DNA of 64,000 bases from Rusavskia elegans (taxonomy: Eukaryota > Ascomycota > Lecanoromycetes > Teloschistales > Teloschistaceae), in NCBI GenBank assembly GCA_011316305.1, contig SAUG01000018.1, positions 124,001 through 188,000 of the forward strand. Reading direction: 5' to 3'. How positions within the stretch are numbered: the first letter of the stretch is position 1; each line of letters begins with the position of its first letter. Below the pieces are notes generated by a model that worked only from the letters and a program-made list of their open reading frames with translations, was not told where the DNA came from and did not search any database. Positions 55,085-64,000 of this stretch are shown here, piece by piece. A program made the position numbers and the translations under genes.

Positions 55085-56310
55085 ATGGGGACCGAGGGCA
55101 ACTGGGGGCCGCCCATCATCATCCTCACCGCCGTCTTCCTCGCAATCGTTCTCTTCGTCCTCGCCTTACGCATCTTCACCAGAGTATGGATAGTCCACGC
55201 CTTCTGGTGGGACGACTTCACCATCATCCTCGCCGTCGTACGCTCTCCATCCTTCCTCCCACTACCCACGTTAATCTAACACACCACTCACAGCTAGGAA
55301 CCACCATCGGCGCCGCCCTAGACTTCGTCGAAGTCCACTACGGTTTCGGCAAACACCAAGAATTCCTCTCCGACCACGAAATCCGCCAGTTCCGCAAATA
55401 CACCTACGGCGAATGGATCCAAACTTTCGCAACCCTCATGTGGACCAAAGTCTCCATCTGCCTTTTCCTCATCCGCCTTCCGCAGAGTAAGGCGTTGAAG
55501 AGACCACTGCAATGGACCGTGGCTTTCCTGCTGTTCTCCAACACCATCTGCACGACCATCTTGATCATGCAATGCCAGCCCCTCCACGCCGCTTGGGACG
55601 ACAACGGCCAATGTATGAGTGTGAGCGCAATGGAAGCTCTGGTCCTAACCCAAGCCGTCATCTCCGTGGTGTCGGATTTCGCCTTCGCCGCTCTCCCCGT
55701 CTTCTTCCTCTGGCACACCCAGATCGATTTCCGGACAAAAGTCGGATTGTGGGTCCTAATGGGCTTGGGCGTGCTCACGGGCTTCTTTTGCCTCGTACGG
55801 ACGGTCATCAACAATCAATCCTTCCCTGAAGATGTGACTTATGGAGGCATCGTCAACTGGGTCTGGCGTCTCTTCGAAGTCTCCATCGGCATCATCGCGG
55901 CGTGTGTGCCGACCTTGAGGCCACTTTACCCCTGGTTAAAGAAAAGGATCAGGGGCGATCACACGAGTATCGATCCAAATATTCATTTTCCGCTCAGCGA
56001 TAAACCCCAGCCGTGGATCGAAAGCGCGGAAGAAGCCAAGCATGCGAGGCGGGAGGAAGTCAATGGATCAGCAGCAACAGCAGTGAGTGGGAAAAATAGA
56101 AGTCCGCAACCAACGACGCATCATGAGCATCGCGCCACGAATAGGGATACTCTAGGTGAAGAACTGGTCAGGGACGGCATCATTAATACGGATGAACCGG
56201 ATCAGGATAATATCCTCCCCGCGGATATACGAAAGCATAAGCCTGAGAGAGCAGAGACGGGGTTGGGGCAAGAAATGCACAAATATGGGATCGATGACTC
56301 GTTGGTATAA
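55085..56310 (+). CDS. Seven-helix SAT4/rhodopsin-domain membrane protein
   Basis: Two exons (55085-55237, 55294-56310) code 389 residues. The domain signature VWIVHAFWWDDFTIILAV closes exon 1. After the splice come GAALDFVEVHYGFGKH, FATLMWTKVSICLFLIRLPQ, a TILIMQCQPLHAAWDDNGQCM loop and VSDFAFAALPVFFLWHTQID, giving about seven helices to residue ~280. VPTLRPLYPW ends the domain, and a hydrophilic tail follows. This family (rhodopsin domain, SAT4, related to PTH11 without the CFEM) is expanded in Pezizomycotina and often sits near secreted proteins or secondary metabolism genes. Ligands are unknown. Confidence 0.88.
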
Positions 56311-56571
56311 GTCTTATATCAAGAATAGATATCTCGGTGTGCCAACGACTCCCATAACATTCCATAATCACATATCAAATTCCTTTAAAAAAGAATCCGA
56401 ACGATAGTAAATTCATCCGTTCATAATCAATCTCATTCCCTTCCCCTACCAGCAGCTAACTCTACTCTACATCCACCAAACCACCCTACCCTAATCCGCC
56501 CTTTCCCCTCCTCCCCCAATTCAAGAACAAAACCCACCAACAATGCCATCAACCATTCAAATCATACTCAT

Positions 56572-57627
56572 CTAAGTCGGCCCCAACTCGCTCAACACCT
56601 CGGGCGCAACTATATAACTGGGATACCCAGCATTGACCTGCATCCCCGTATTCCCACCCCCCTGCAGCTGCCTTACATTCACCGTCGCGACCTGACTCCC
56701 ATTGAACCCTTCCCCGCAATACGTCGCCATGGTCCGGAAAATCCCATACTCGCAGCGCGTGGGATCCGGCCAGTCGGCGGCCTTGGGGTCCGAAGGCAGC
56801 CACATGCCGAGCGCGCACCCTTCTTGCCACGAATTCCAGATCCATTGGTCGGTGGGCGGGGTGTTTTTCGGGTCGGACTTGTCGATGGACTCGCAGAATG
56901 CTTTGTAGTTGCAGGCGGTGCTGTTGAGGGGCTTGGTGGTGCGGGTGGGGGCGTCGGCGAAGGAGCCGGTGGCGTTGGCGCCGGGCATGGGGACGCAGGA
57001 GACGCCGTAGTAGGCGGGTTCGTCGCTGTAGTAGACGATGGAGGAGCCGGAGTCGTTGATGGTGCCGTCGGGGTCGCGGGTGCAGGTGTCGAATTCGGTG
57101 CCGTCTTGCACGTCGGGGCCGCAGGGGTCGGTCGTCTTGGGGAGCTCGTAGTAGTTGCTTGCGCCGCTGGGGACGAGTCCTAGATCGTACACGTCTCCCG
57201 TGGCCGTGGGGTAGGGGATGTCCTCGAAGCTGGCTGTTGACCAGTATTCCAGAAGTTCCTGTTCCGCCGCGGACTCCTCTGGGGTGGGCGGGGCGGGCGT
57301 ATAGGTGGCGTAGGCTTCGAGGACCTCTTGGAAGTCTTCGACTTGGTCTTGAAGAAGGGCTTCGGCAGATTCTTGGGAGACCGGGGGGTCGTAGTCGGGA
57401 TCGTAGTAGGCCCCGTCCGCACTGCCCACACTGCTTGCATTGTTCGCATTGCCCGCACTGTCCACACTGCTTGCATTGTCTGCATTGCCCGCACTGTCCA
57501 CACTACTTGCATTGTCCGCATTGCCTGCACTGTCCGCATTGCCCACATTGTCTTGGGGGGTTGGGATCGCGAAGGTGAGGAGGGGGAGGGAAAGAAGAAG
57601 GGTGGGGAGGATTCGGGAGAGATGCAT
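56572..57627 (-). CDS. Secreted glycoprotein-like protein with N-terminal SAGNADNASSVD repeats
   Basis: A 351-residue single exon. The signal peptide MHLSRILPTLLLSLPLLTFA is followed by three 12-residue units SAGNADNASSVD (residues 33-68), each bearing an NAS sequon for N-glycosylation. The rest is an acidic, Cys-containing domain (TTDPCGPDVQDGTEFDTC, VSCVPMPG, TACNYKAFCESIDK, EGCALGMWLP, TRCEYGIF, MATYCGEGF) with about nine Cys. The conserved-looking IWNSWQEGCALGMWLPSD and FNGSQVATVNV suggest a real fold. I do not recognise the family; a cell-wall or extracellular role is possible. Confidence 0.68.
   Translation of the reverse strand: MHLSRILPTLLLSLPLLTFAIPTPQDNVGNADSAGNADNASSVDSAGNADNASSVDSAGNANNASSVGSADGAYYDPDYDPPVSQESAEALLQDQVEDFQEVLEAYATYTPAPPTPEESAAEQELLEYWSTASFEDIPYPTATGDVYDLGLVPSGASNYYELPKTTDPCGPDVQDGTEFDTCTRDPDGTINDSGSSIVYYSDEPAYYGVSCVPMPGANATGSFADAPTRTTKPLNSTACNYKAFCESIDKSDPKNTPPTDQWIWNSWQEGCALGMWLPSDPKAADWPDPTRCEYGIFRTMATYCGEGFNGSQVATVNVRQLQGGGNTGMQVNAGYPSYIVAPEVLSELGPT
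57424..57531 (-). repeat. 36-bp coding minisatellite, three copies
   Basis: Three 36-bp units coding SAGNADNASSVD; the last copy differs at two residues. On the plus strand it appears as alternating GCATTGTCC/GCACTGTCC words. Confidence 0.85.
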
Positions 57628-58357
57628 TGTAGATGGATGGATGAGTGATGATTGTACTGGTCAACGAAAAAGGAGATGGATCGTTCTTGTCACCGCAAAT
57701 CCAAAAGCAATGCTTCTGATTCGGACGTCCAAGTTCTTCGAATGAAGTAAAATGTTCAAGAAGTCATGAATTGATATACTTTGCAATACCAAACCGTGTA
57801 ATACGCATACAGCAAAGAAACTTGCGTCCCGTCCAGATTGTGCCTATCGGACCGCATAAGCGATTGAAACGAGCGCAGCGACGATACTTGCTATTCGCGC
57901 AGGCCTTTCTCAAAGACCCCGCGGCTATTGTGTGTGCGCAAAGTTTCTACAAGTCACAAGAAGACAAAAAAGATAATAATAGAGAGGATAAGCTGAGGCA
58001 AAGAGAAGATTGATTTCGTGCCGTGGTGAAGGAAATGGTCGGATCCCGACTGGCTGAATTTTCCCGCAGCTGGCTTGCCACGTGAAAAGCCTCGACGGTT
58101 AACCAGAATAGCTACGAGATACGTGGTTGATTAAACAGTGGTTTTATTGTTCTTGACCGGCTTTGCCAGTCTGTGAATTGGTGTCCCGTTACCTGTCCGC
58201 GCCCTGGGTATCATGCTTACCCCTATCCATTCTCTATACCTCGGCCAATAATTACCGGAAGCGCTAAAAAGAATCCTCACGAGGAAGCGCATTATTGCCG
58301 CAGGAACGTGCGGATCTGCAGAACGTACTGTTGTAGGGAGGAAATACTTGCGGTATC
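57628..58357. other. Intergenic between two minus-strand genes
   Basis: 730 bp with the promoter of the secreted protein and the 3' flank of the coiled-coil protein. No further feature seen. Confidence 0.4.
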
Positions 58358-59689
58358 TCAAAAAAGTCCCTTGACCATGTCGAGGCAGTCTTCGACTGTG
58401 CTCTCGAGTTGGCCAAGCCGTGTCTTCAGGACTTTATTCTCCAGCGTCAGTATGTTGACCAAACCCCATGCTTCGGAGTCTTGAGAACTGTCATGGTGGA
58501 TATTTCGTGCTGATTGGATAGCAGTGGAGGTCAACTTCTTGTCGGATATCTTCGTCTGGCTACCTCCGCCTCGAGACTCCACATAGCTACTGGCGGTCGG
58601 TCCAAAATACTGATCTGCTGGAGTTGGTATTTGGCACGGGAGTGATTGTGAATCTGGTGAATTCATGGTGGAGACTGAAGACATGGACATGGTGGGTGAT
58701 GCTGCTCCGCGACGAGAAAAGAGGCTTTCGGCAGCACTGTCTTCGGACTCGATACTCATGTCACTGGCTGTGCTTGTCCTGCTCTTGGATGATCTCCGGG
58801 TATGCCGACCGTCCTGGACGATGTTTGCTTGAGTCGTTCTCACCGCATCTTCGGCCTCACGGCGAGCCAGCTTCTCTTGGGCGAGTTGATCGACGAGATC
58901 CATCATTGCTTTGTCTTGTTCGGCCAGTTTGGCAGTCATGTCATCGAGTTGCAGCTTGAGGTGCCTTGACCGCATCTCTGCGCCTTCACGTTCTTCCACC
59001 TGAGTTTCCTTCTCCTCCAGGACGTCGTGCAAAGCTTGCGAGCGTTGTTTGTAGGCCGTTTGCAGCTGCGACAGCAAGCCCTCGGCGTTGCGTTGTAGGT
59101 CCTTGAAAGCGGAAGGAGAAAAGGGATCTGGGGGAGAAGATGGGGAAAGAGCGGTTTTGACATCAAGATCATGCCATGCGTCGTGAACATCGGCAGGGGT
59201 TCGGGGCGCTTTAGGTGAGGGCTGCTTGGATGCGAAGAGAGAAAAGCGGGTGATGATGGGCGGCTTGGGAGGGGCCGGCTGTTTCTCTACGGCGGCGACG
59301 GTACTTTCAGGGAGGGAAGAAGTCATCTCGCCAATCGGGACGAGCTTCTCTTTGGTTGGGGATGGGACGATTGTTAAAGTGAATGGATCGGATTCACCGG
59401 TGAACCAGTCTGAGAGCTTGCTGGTGGAGCGAGTGGGTCGAGTGCGTGAGAGGTTTTGGGTGACGAGGGGTGGCAACTCGCTTGCTGATGGTGAGATATA
59501 CCGTGGTGGGTGAGTCAATGCGGGTGGTTGAGGCACCGTGTGCTGATGTGACAAGGAATGGTGACTGGCATTGTCGGTTGAGGAATTGTTGGTAACGAGT
59601 GAGTTCTTCGGATGAGTGGGTAAGTATGGCGAAGATTGTGATCGCGCATGGGTGGTTTGAGGTTTGCTCGGAGTGAAAAAGTCGAACAT
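58358..59689 (-). CDS. Ser/Pro-rich protein with a central coiled coil, unknown function
   Basis: A 443-residue single exon. The short N-terminal MFDFFTPSKP and the later SKLSDWFTGESDPF are conserved-looking motifs of a fungal-only family. A coiled coil covers about 190-290 (AFKDLQRNAEGLLSQLQTAYKQR...LAQEKLARREAEDAV), then a Ser-rich segment. A second short coil sits at the C-terminus (LVNILTLENKVLKTRLGQLESTVEDCLDMVKGLF). No catalytic motif or membrane helix. A scaffold or cytoskeletal adaptor role is possible but not shown. Confidence 0.75.
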   Translation of the reverse strand: MFDFFTPSKPQTTHARSQSSPYLPTHPKNSLVTNNSSTDNASHHSLSHQHTVPQPPALTHPPRYISPSASELPPLVTQNLSRTRPTRSTSKLSDWFTGESDPFTLTIVPSPTKEKLVPIGEMTSSLPESTVAAVEKQPAPPKPPIITRFSLFASKQPSPKAPRTPADVHDAWHDLDVKTALSPSSPPDPFSPSAFKDLQRNAEGLLSQLQTAYKQRSQALHDVLEEKETQVEEREGAEMRSRHLKLQLDDMTAKLAEQDKAMMDLVDQLAQEKLARREAEDAVRTTQANIVQDGRHTRRSSKSRTSTASDMSIESEDSAAESLFSRRGAASPTMSMSSVSTMNSPDSQSLPCQIPTPADQYFGPTASSYVESRGGGSQTKISDKKLTSTAIQSARNIHHDSSQDSEAWGLVNILTLENKVLKTRLGQLESTVEDCLDMVKGLF

Positions 59690-60656
59690 GAAGAGACAGA
59701 AGAGCTTTGTTCACTGCGAGAGTGATAGTGTTGGAAGGGTCGAGGCTGGGCGAGGAATGGAGTGACTGCGTATCGATAAGACTGGAGTGGACAGGAAGCT
59801 GCAAGGGAACGAGTCAAAAGAAGACCAGTATACGAGGGGGATTCAATCAATATCTTGAGTGGTATAGAGAACGCACCATCTGAAGCTGAGCTGTCTTCAT
59901 TATTAATATTCTTGTAGCGGACCGACCAGCTCAAATTACGGGAGGTTGGAACAAACCCCTGCAGTTCCATGAATTCCGCGTGGCGGGGGTTCGACATCGC
60001 GGGGTCGCGTTTCAGGCGCCTGCACCCGCACCCCACCCCACCCCTGGAATCGACAACCTGCAGCCCTCTCTCCGTACAGAGTACTCTACATGCGAACTTC
60101 CCGGTGCACTTCTCTGGTGGATTCTACTTTGAGACACGTAACAACATTCATATTCATGATGAACCCTATACAATCATCGTCATCTGCAAGACCTGGCACA
60201 TGGTGCTACGTGTAGCCAAGGCGTATAACCGAGTAATACCTTATCCGTTACGTCGGGGTATACAACGACTAAGGCTTTCCCCTTGGTAACGTCGTAGCTA
60301 TTCCGGCTGTCGATGCCTCTTGGTTGTCTATTTGAAAAAACTGCCGAGTACAGCTTATATTCTTGTAGAGTATTCCGTGCAGCTGGTGCAGCATGGATTG
60401 AGTCATGCACTGCCAACCCCCCAGCCACCTTATATCATCATCAGATGAAATCACGGGAATCCTCGTCATTCACTTCAGTATCATATCTTCTCCTTCTAAA
60501 AAATTACTGCTTACTATCAGGAACTTCCCGATTGTTGGAATTTTCTTTACACCCTCCGTCACTTCTCTTTGCCTTTGTTCTTTACACCACGTTGCCTCGT
60601 CACATCCCCCCTTTTCTGCTGATCGCACAACTACCGCATCTCTACTCTCGCATATC
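59690..60656. promoter_or_regulatory. Divergent promoter, coiled-coil protein / T5orf172 protein
   Basis: 967 bp between divergent starts. The plus-strand frame is open from 60405, but the product becomes family-like only from the Met at 60657; the preceding part is pyrimidine-rich leader. Confidence 0.45.
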
Positions 60657-62057
60657 ATGCCCTTCATCCCGCACACCCCAGAGTCCCTCATCCCTCGATC
60701 TGACTCCAAGAATGCGGCAACGACTTGTAAAGGCATCACTCTAAGTGGCCGCCCCTGCAGGAGAGATTTGAAGACTCAGGAGTCGGATGATGGCGTCATA
60801 GCTGTTGTTTCCAACGACGACGATGCTACCCAAGGTGCTGCTGCATACTTCTGCTACCGACACAAGGACCAAGCAGAAAAGTTAACACGGTCAAATCTCA
60901 CTTCAGGAGCAGCGGCCTTGTACCCCCTGAATAAGAGATCGAGCACCGACACCCTGATGGACAGACTTGGAGTTGTCGATCCCAACCATGAAAGACCCGG
61001 CCACAGGAAGAAGAAAGCGACCGCAAACAAAGAAGGTCTTCCACAGAAATGGCAGGATGTACCAGGGCCCTTGCTGGCCGTCTCAACCTCCGAGAAACCT
61101 GGCGCACGACCGAAGCCAAAACGAAGACGTCCACATCCACTGCTCGCACTCCTTTGCGGCGGAAGCTACGATGATGATGACGATGCCCGTCCTCTCACAG
61201 CACCTATTCCCCAAAAGCAAGAAACATCTTCCTTGCCAGGAACGCGAAGACCTGCCGCCCCTCAACGCACTCAACAAACCATGCACTCTTCCCGCAAAGC
61301 CGATGACCGCAGACGCTCGTCCTCCGCCCGCCCTGCCTTGGCGGACAAGTCCACAAACCCTCAAAATCGACCCCAAATGCCCAGAGACCCATCCTCACAA
61401 ACCGAGAACCTCCTCGCACTAATCCCAAAACACCTCTCTCCACAAACAACATCCCTTCTCCTCTCCGAACTTGCAAAACCAGTCTCTAAACACGACGAAG
61501 AAGGCTACATCTATATCTTCATGTTGACACCCACCGGCACCGGCACTGGCACTCCTCAGCCAAAAGACGCATCCGCCCTCCTGTCTACTACGCCCCTGCC
61601 TAGCCCGAGACAAAGACGCCCAAGTTCGAACGCACAGGTACAGGATGAGAAAGCTGCATGCAGAAGAAAAAGTGACGGCACCATCCTCCTCAAAATCGGC
61701 CGCGCATCCAATATCCAACGCCGCATGAACGAATGGACACGTCAATGCAATCACGATCTCAGCCTCGTTCGCTATTATCCTTATATCCCCTCCTCTTCTT
61801 CTCCTCCTTCTCCTCCACCTTCAGGCAAAACCTCAAGCTTACCTTTTGATGCGAGTGGTGTACCAAGGAAGGTTCCACACGCCCATAAAGTGGAACGACT
61901 CATCCATATCGAGCTCGCGGATAAAAGGGTCAAGAAGCGCTGCGAGGCGTGTGGAAAGGAGCATCGGGAGTGGTTTGAGGTTAGGGGGGATAGGGAGGGT
62001 GTTAAGGCTGTGGATGAGGTTGTTAGAAGGTGGGTGGGGTGGGGGGAGGGTAGGTAG
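60657..62057 (+). CDS. T5orf172 (DUF1766) GIY-YIG-like domain protein
   Basis: A 466-residue protein from MPFIPHTPESLIPRSD. An N-terminal module TCKGITLSGRPCRRDL with YFCYRHKDQAE looks like a small Cys/His metal site common to this family. A basic disordered linker follows. The C-terminal domain begins EEGYIYIFMLT, then KIGRASNIQRRMNEWTRQCNHDLSLVRYYPY and VERLIHIELADKRVKKRCEACGKEHREWFEV, the T5orf172 arrangement related to GIY-YIG nucleases. The GIY-YIG-like Tyr and Arg are present. Fungal members (fission yeast mug113 type) are linked to meiotic expression; nuclease activity is not established. A short Gly-Thr repeat (TGTGTGT) sits inside the domain. Confidence 0.85.
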   Translation: MPFIPHTPESLIPRSDSKNAATTCKGITLSGRPCRRDLKTQESDDGVIAVVSNDDDATQGAAAYFCYRHKDQAEKLTRSNLTSGAAALYPLNKRSSTDTLMDRLGVVDPNHERPGHRKKKATANKEGLPQKWQDVPGPLLAVSTSEKPGARPKPKRRRPHPLLALLCGGSYDDDDDARPLTAPIPQKQETSSLPGTRRPAAPQRTQQTMHSSRKADDRRRSSSARPALADKSTNPQNRPQMPRDPSSQTENLLALIPKHLSPQTTSLLLSELAKPVSKHDEEGYIYIFMLTPTGTGTGTPQPKDASALLSTTPLPSPRQRRPSSNAQVQDEKAACRRKSDGTILLKIGRASNIQRRMNEWTRQCNHDLSLVRYYPYIPSSSSPPSPPPSGKTSSLPFDASGVPRKVPHAHKVERLIHIELADKRVKKRCEACGKEHREWFEVRGDREGVKAVDEVVRRWVGWGEGR

Positions 62058-62580
62058 GGAGGAGGGCAGGCGAGGTCAGTGGTGAAATGTCTGCTTTGAT
62101 TTCCAATATGATTTTGATGTGATGCATATTGAGGACTATGATTTATGGAACTGTTATGAAAGTCTGTCGTCACTCTACTATCTCAAGGTTTTCTCCCTGC
62201 TATGCTCCCCTTTTCCATTATTGCGGTTGTTGGTCCCTCATGTGTGGTTAAATGCTATCTCAGTAGCTGCATCTTGATTCCTCTGTCACCTGCTAGCTTC
62301 ATGTGCCCCGCATCCAAGGTTGTTGCCTAAGCTTTCCAATTCGCTATCACCACCATCTCGTGGTATTTTTCTCACGTCACACAAACAACACATTGACGCA
62401 TTTCAACATTACTGTCATTCGTACTCGTCATCATCACCGTCGATGCCTCGACTGCCTTGTCCTCAAGCATTACCGACATTGCAATCGAGGTCAAGAGGTC
62501 TGTCCACTCAAGGTATGGAATCCTTGGTTCCCACTGCACATACTATATTCATTCATCGTTGACAAGTCCTCAGTCGCAGC
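62058..62580. other. Intergenic, T5orf172 to unknown conserved gene
   Basis: 523 bp between tandem genes; minor frames (62303-62580) are the pyrimidine-rich leader of the next gene. Nothing else seen. Confidence 0.4.
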
Positions 62581-63174
62581 ATGCCGTCCAACAAGAACCG
62601 TCTGTATGTGGTACTGTACGCTCGAGGCGGCGCCGCGAATCGTGGTCCACGCGTCGAAGAAACGTAAGTCGACGTCACGATGGTCTGCCAGTCCGACCGA
62701 TCTGATGGACGGCGGCTCAGATTCCATTGGGCGCTGGTCGTGGGACCGAAGGCCGAGATGACGTCCTCGAGGGGAACGCTCTTCCACGCCAAAGATACCT
62801 CGGGCCCGTGGGAGTTCGAGGAACGTGATATCAATGTCGTCAAGTCGGGTATGATGCTTGCGCGCATCGTCGTTGCCAAGGTCACCGACGACGAGCGTCT
62901 GAAGGCTGCCCTTCGAGGTGTCGATGTGGTGCAAGGCGGTACCACGTGGAATTGTGTTACGTGGGTGGAGCATGCGTTGCGGGCGGTCGCGGATGATGGG
63001 AAGGCTGTGGGGACGTCCAAATTAGATTGGGAGCTCGTGAGACAGACTGCGAAGGACTATGTCAAGAGAAAGAAGGCGGAGAATCGGTACAACAACAAGG
63101 CGCCGGAAGGGTATTACGACATGTCGTATACACCGACCTATGATATGCTTGAAGGGAGAGAGACAGTTCGATAA
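62581..63174 (+). CDS. Conserved fungal protein of unknown function (DUF6914-like)
   Basis: Two exons (62581-62663, 62721-63174) code 178 residues; the 57-nt intron splits a Thr codon between VEE and FHWALVVGPK. The start MPSNKNRLYVVLYARGG and the blocks FHWALVVGPKAE, TLFHAKDTSGPWEFEERDI, LARIVVAKV and TWNCVTWVEHALRAV are typical of a small fungal-only family. The pattern of HWAL, FHAK and NCVTW is reminiscent of NlpC/P60-like or permuted papain-fold hydrolases (Cys, His and polar residue), but that is inference. It converges on the next gene with only 27 bp between stop codons. Confidence 0.85.
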
Positions 63175-63201
63175 TGGGTCATGGATAGCAAGATTTCATG
63201 G

Positions 63202-64000
63202 TCATGGGACCTTTACTGATGGGTGCACACCCATCCAGCTGAAGTACCGATCCCGTAGCTCCTCCATTGCCAACTCTTTTGGCATGGGCTCCAAGAACTG
63301 ATCCACCACCCCAGGCCATAGCTGATTGATGGGGGCTGTTGCACACGCTGTGGTATACTCCCAATACGATGGATACCAGCCCGCAGTGTCCCAGTCAATA
63401 ATCCCGACGACTTCATCCCCACGCACCAATACATTCATGCTGTGCAGATCGCCATGCGTGAAACAAATCGGCCATGTCCCTTTGTGCTGCTCGACCAGCT
63501 GATCGATTTCAGGATATCGCGGGTGGTGTGCTTCATCCCAACCTTCTCGCAGATGACGATGGAAATCCGCCACGGTCTTGAACGGCCCATGGCGAGAAAC
63601 AGTACCCGGCAAGCGATCATCGAAAAAAGCACCCCCCGTGACGTTGGCGATCCCTATGTGCTCCGGATGGGGGATACTGCGTAACTCGGCCATCATCTGC
63701 CGGAGCTGCATCACGATCTTTTGCCTGGCAGATTCCGAACGTGAGGACCAACCGCTACCTGCCAAATCGCCTTTGATATGCTCCATGACAATGTACACAT
63801 CTCCTTTGCGCTCGAAGGCGCAATATACCTTTGGGACTGGAATGGATGTGTGTTGGGCGACGAATTGAAGGGTGGTGGCATCGGCTAGGGTCATGAAGTG
63901 ACTTTTCTTGACACAGACTCGATCGCCAAGGAGACGCATCACGTTGCCGCCGCGTCGTCTGGTTAAGCATCGAGTTGCTTGCATGCCGAATAGGGTCAAG
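63202..64000 (-). CDS. Aminoglycoside-phosphotransferase-like kinase, 5' end cut by window
   Basis: At least 260 residues are visible; the frame runs to the window edge without a stop, and the first in-frame ATG is at 63984, so the N-terminus may lie outside. Features of the APH/choline-kinase fold: VCVKKS (ATP-binding Lys), HTSIPVPKVYCAF, VYIVMEHIKGDLAG (hinge), Brenner motif FTHGDLHSMNVLV with the catalytic Asp, and GIIDWDTAGWYPSYWEY with the Mg-binding Asp. Fungal genomes hold many such kinases; substrates are mostly unknown and antibiotic resistance should not be assumed. Overlapping 3' UTRs with the facing gene are likely. Confidence 0.85.
   Translation of the reverse strand, partial: LTLFGMQATRCLTRRRGGNVMRLLGDRVCVKKSHFMTLADATTLQFVAQHTSIPVPKVYCAFERKGDVYIVMEHIKGDLAGSGWSSRSESARQKIVMQLRQMMAELRSIPHPEHIGIANVTGGAFFDDRLPGTVSRHGPFKTVADFHRHLREGWDEAHHPRYPEIDQLVEQHKGTWPICFTHGDLHSMNVLVRGDEVVGIIDWDTAGWYPSYWEYTTACATAPINQLWPGVVDQFLEPMPKELAMEELRDRYFSWMGVHPSVKVP

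Noticed and set aside
60405..60656. 84-residue N-terminal extension of the T5orf172 protein
   Set aside because: Hydrophobic, pyrimidine-rich leader sequence; the family start MPFIPHTPESL is at 60657.
63202..64000. Antibiotic resistance interpretation of the APH-like gene
   Set aside because: Fungal genomes carry many APH-fold kinases with unknown small-molecule substrates; nothing here indicates resistance.

Overview
This is a gene-dense segment of a filamentous ascomycete nuclear genome (Pezizomycotina). Most genes carry one to four short GT-AG introns of about 45-120 nt, there are no operons, and the products include complex I, the 26S proteasome, CCR4-NOT, TFIIH cyclin H and fungal-only families (SAT4/rhodopsin-domain, MARVEL, copper amine oxidase, secreted small proteins). 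The mix resembles Eurotiomycetes or relatives, but I cannot fix the order from sequence alone. I found no CRISPR array, phage or bacterial insertion sequence. Exon structures were worked out by joining frames at splice sites and checking that total lengths divide by three.

Layout. 0-12.4 kb: a NIPA-type Mg transporter, a four-exon peroxisomal-type copper amine oxidase, the CAF1/POP2 deadenylase divergent from complex I NDUFB3, a WDR70-type WD40 protein, and a five-exon Gfo/Idh/MocA oxidoreductase. 12.9-18.8 kb: a compact trio matching the mycosporine (UV sunscreen) pathway: a SAM O-methyltransferase divergent from a DHQS-fold sugar phosphate cyclase (demethyl-4-deoxygadusol synthase), followed by a membrane-anchored ATP-grasp ligase. 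18.9-19.2 kb: a 299-bp MITE with TA target duplication. 19.7-26 kb: a multi-pass membrane protein, a MARVEL protein and a DHA1-type MFS exporter.

26-43 kb is mostly housekeeping: Sec72, proteasome ATPase Rpt2 divergent from the E2 enzyme Ubc1, an ACS-family MFS transporter, an acyl-CoA-binding protein assembled here from short exons, cyclin H, an intron-bearing tRNA-Asp, a divergent AAA ATPase with a Trp/Lys repeat tail, and the ABC-F ribosome biogenesis factor Arb1. 43.7-64 kb is accessory: a 1280-residue coiled-coil protein, four predicted secreted proteins (one a Kex2-site repeat precursor with Cys-bounded aromatic loops), a SAT4/rhodopsin-domain membrane protein, a serine-rich coiled-coil protein, a T5orf172/GIY-YIG protein, a conserved fungal protein of unknown function and the 3' part of an aminoglycoside-phosphotransferase-like kinase cut by the window edge.

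The points most worth attention are the mycosporine trio with its neighbouring oxidoreductase and a perfect stem-loop touching the O-methyltransferase stop codon, the Kex2 repeat precursor, the WG/KK repeat AAA protein, and a recurrent switch of the coding strand from C-rich to G-rich near the 3' end of about a dozen genes.
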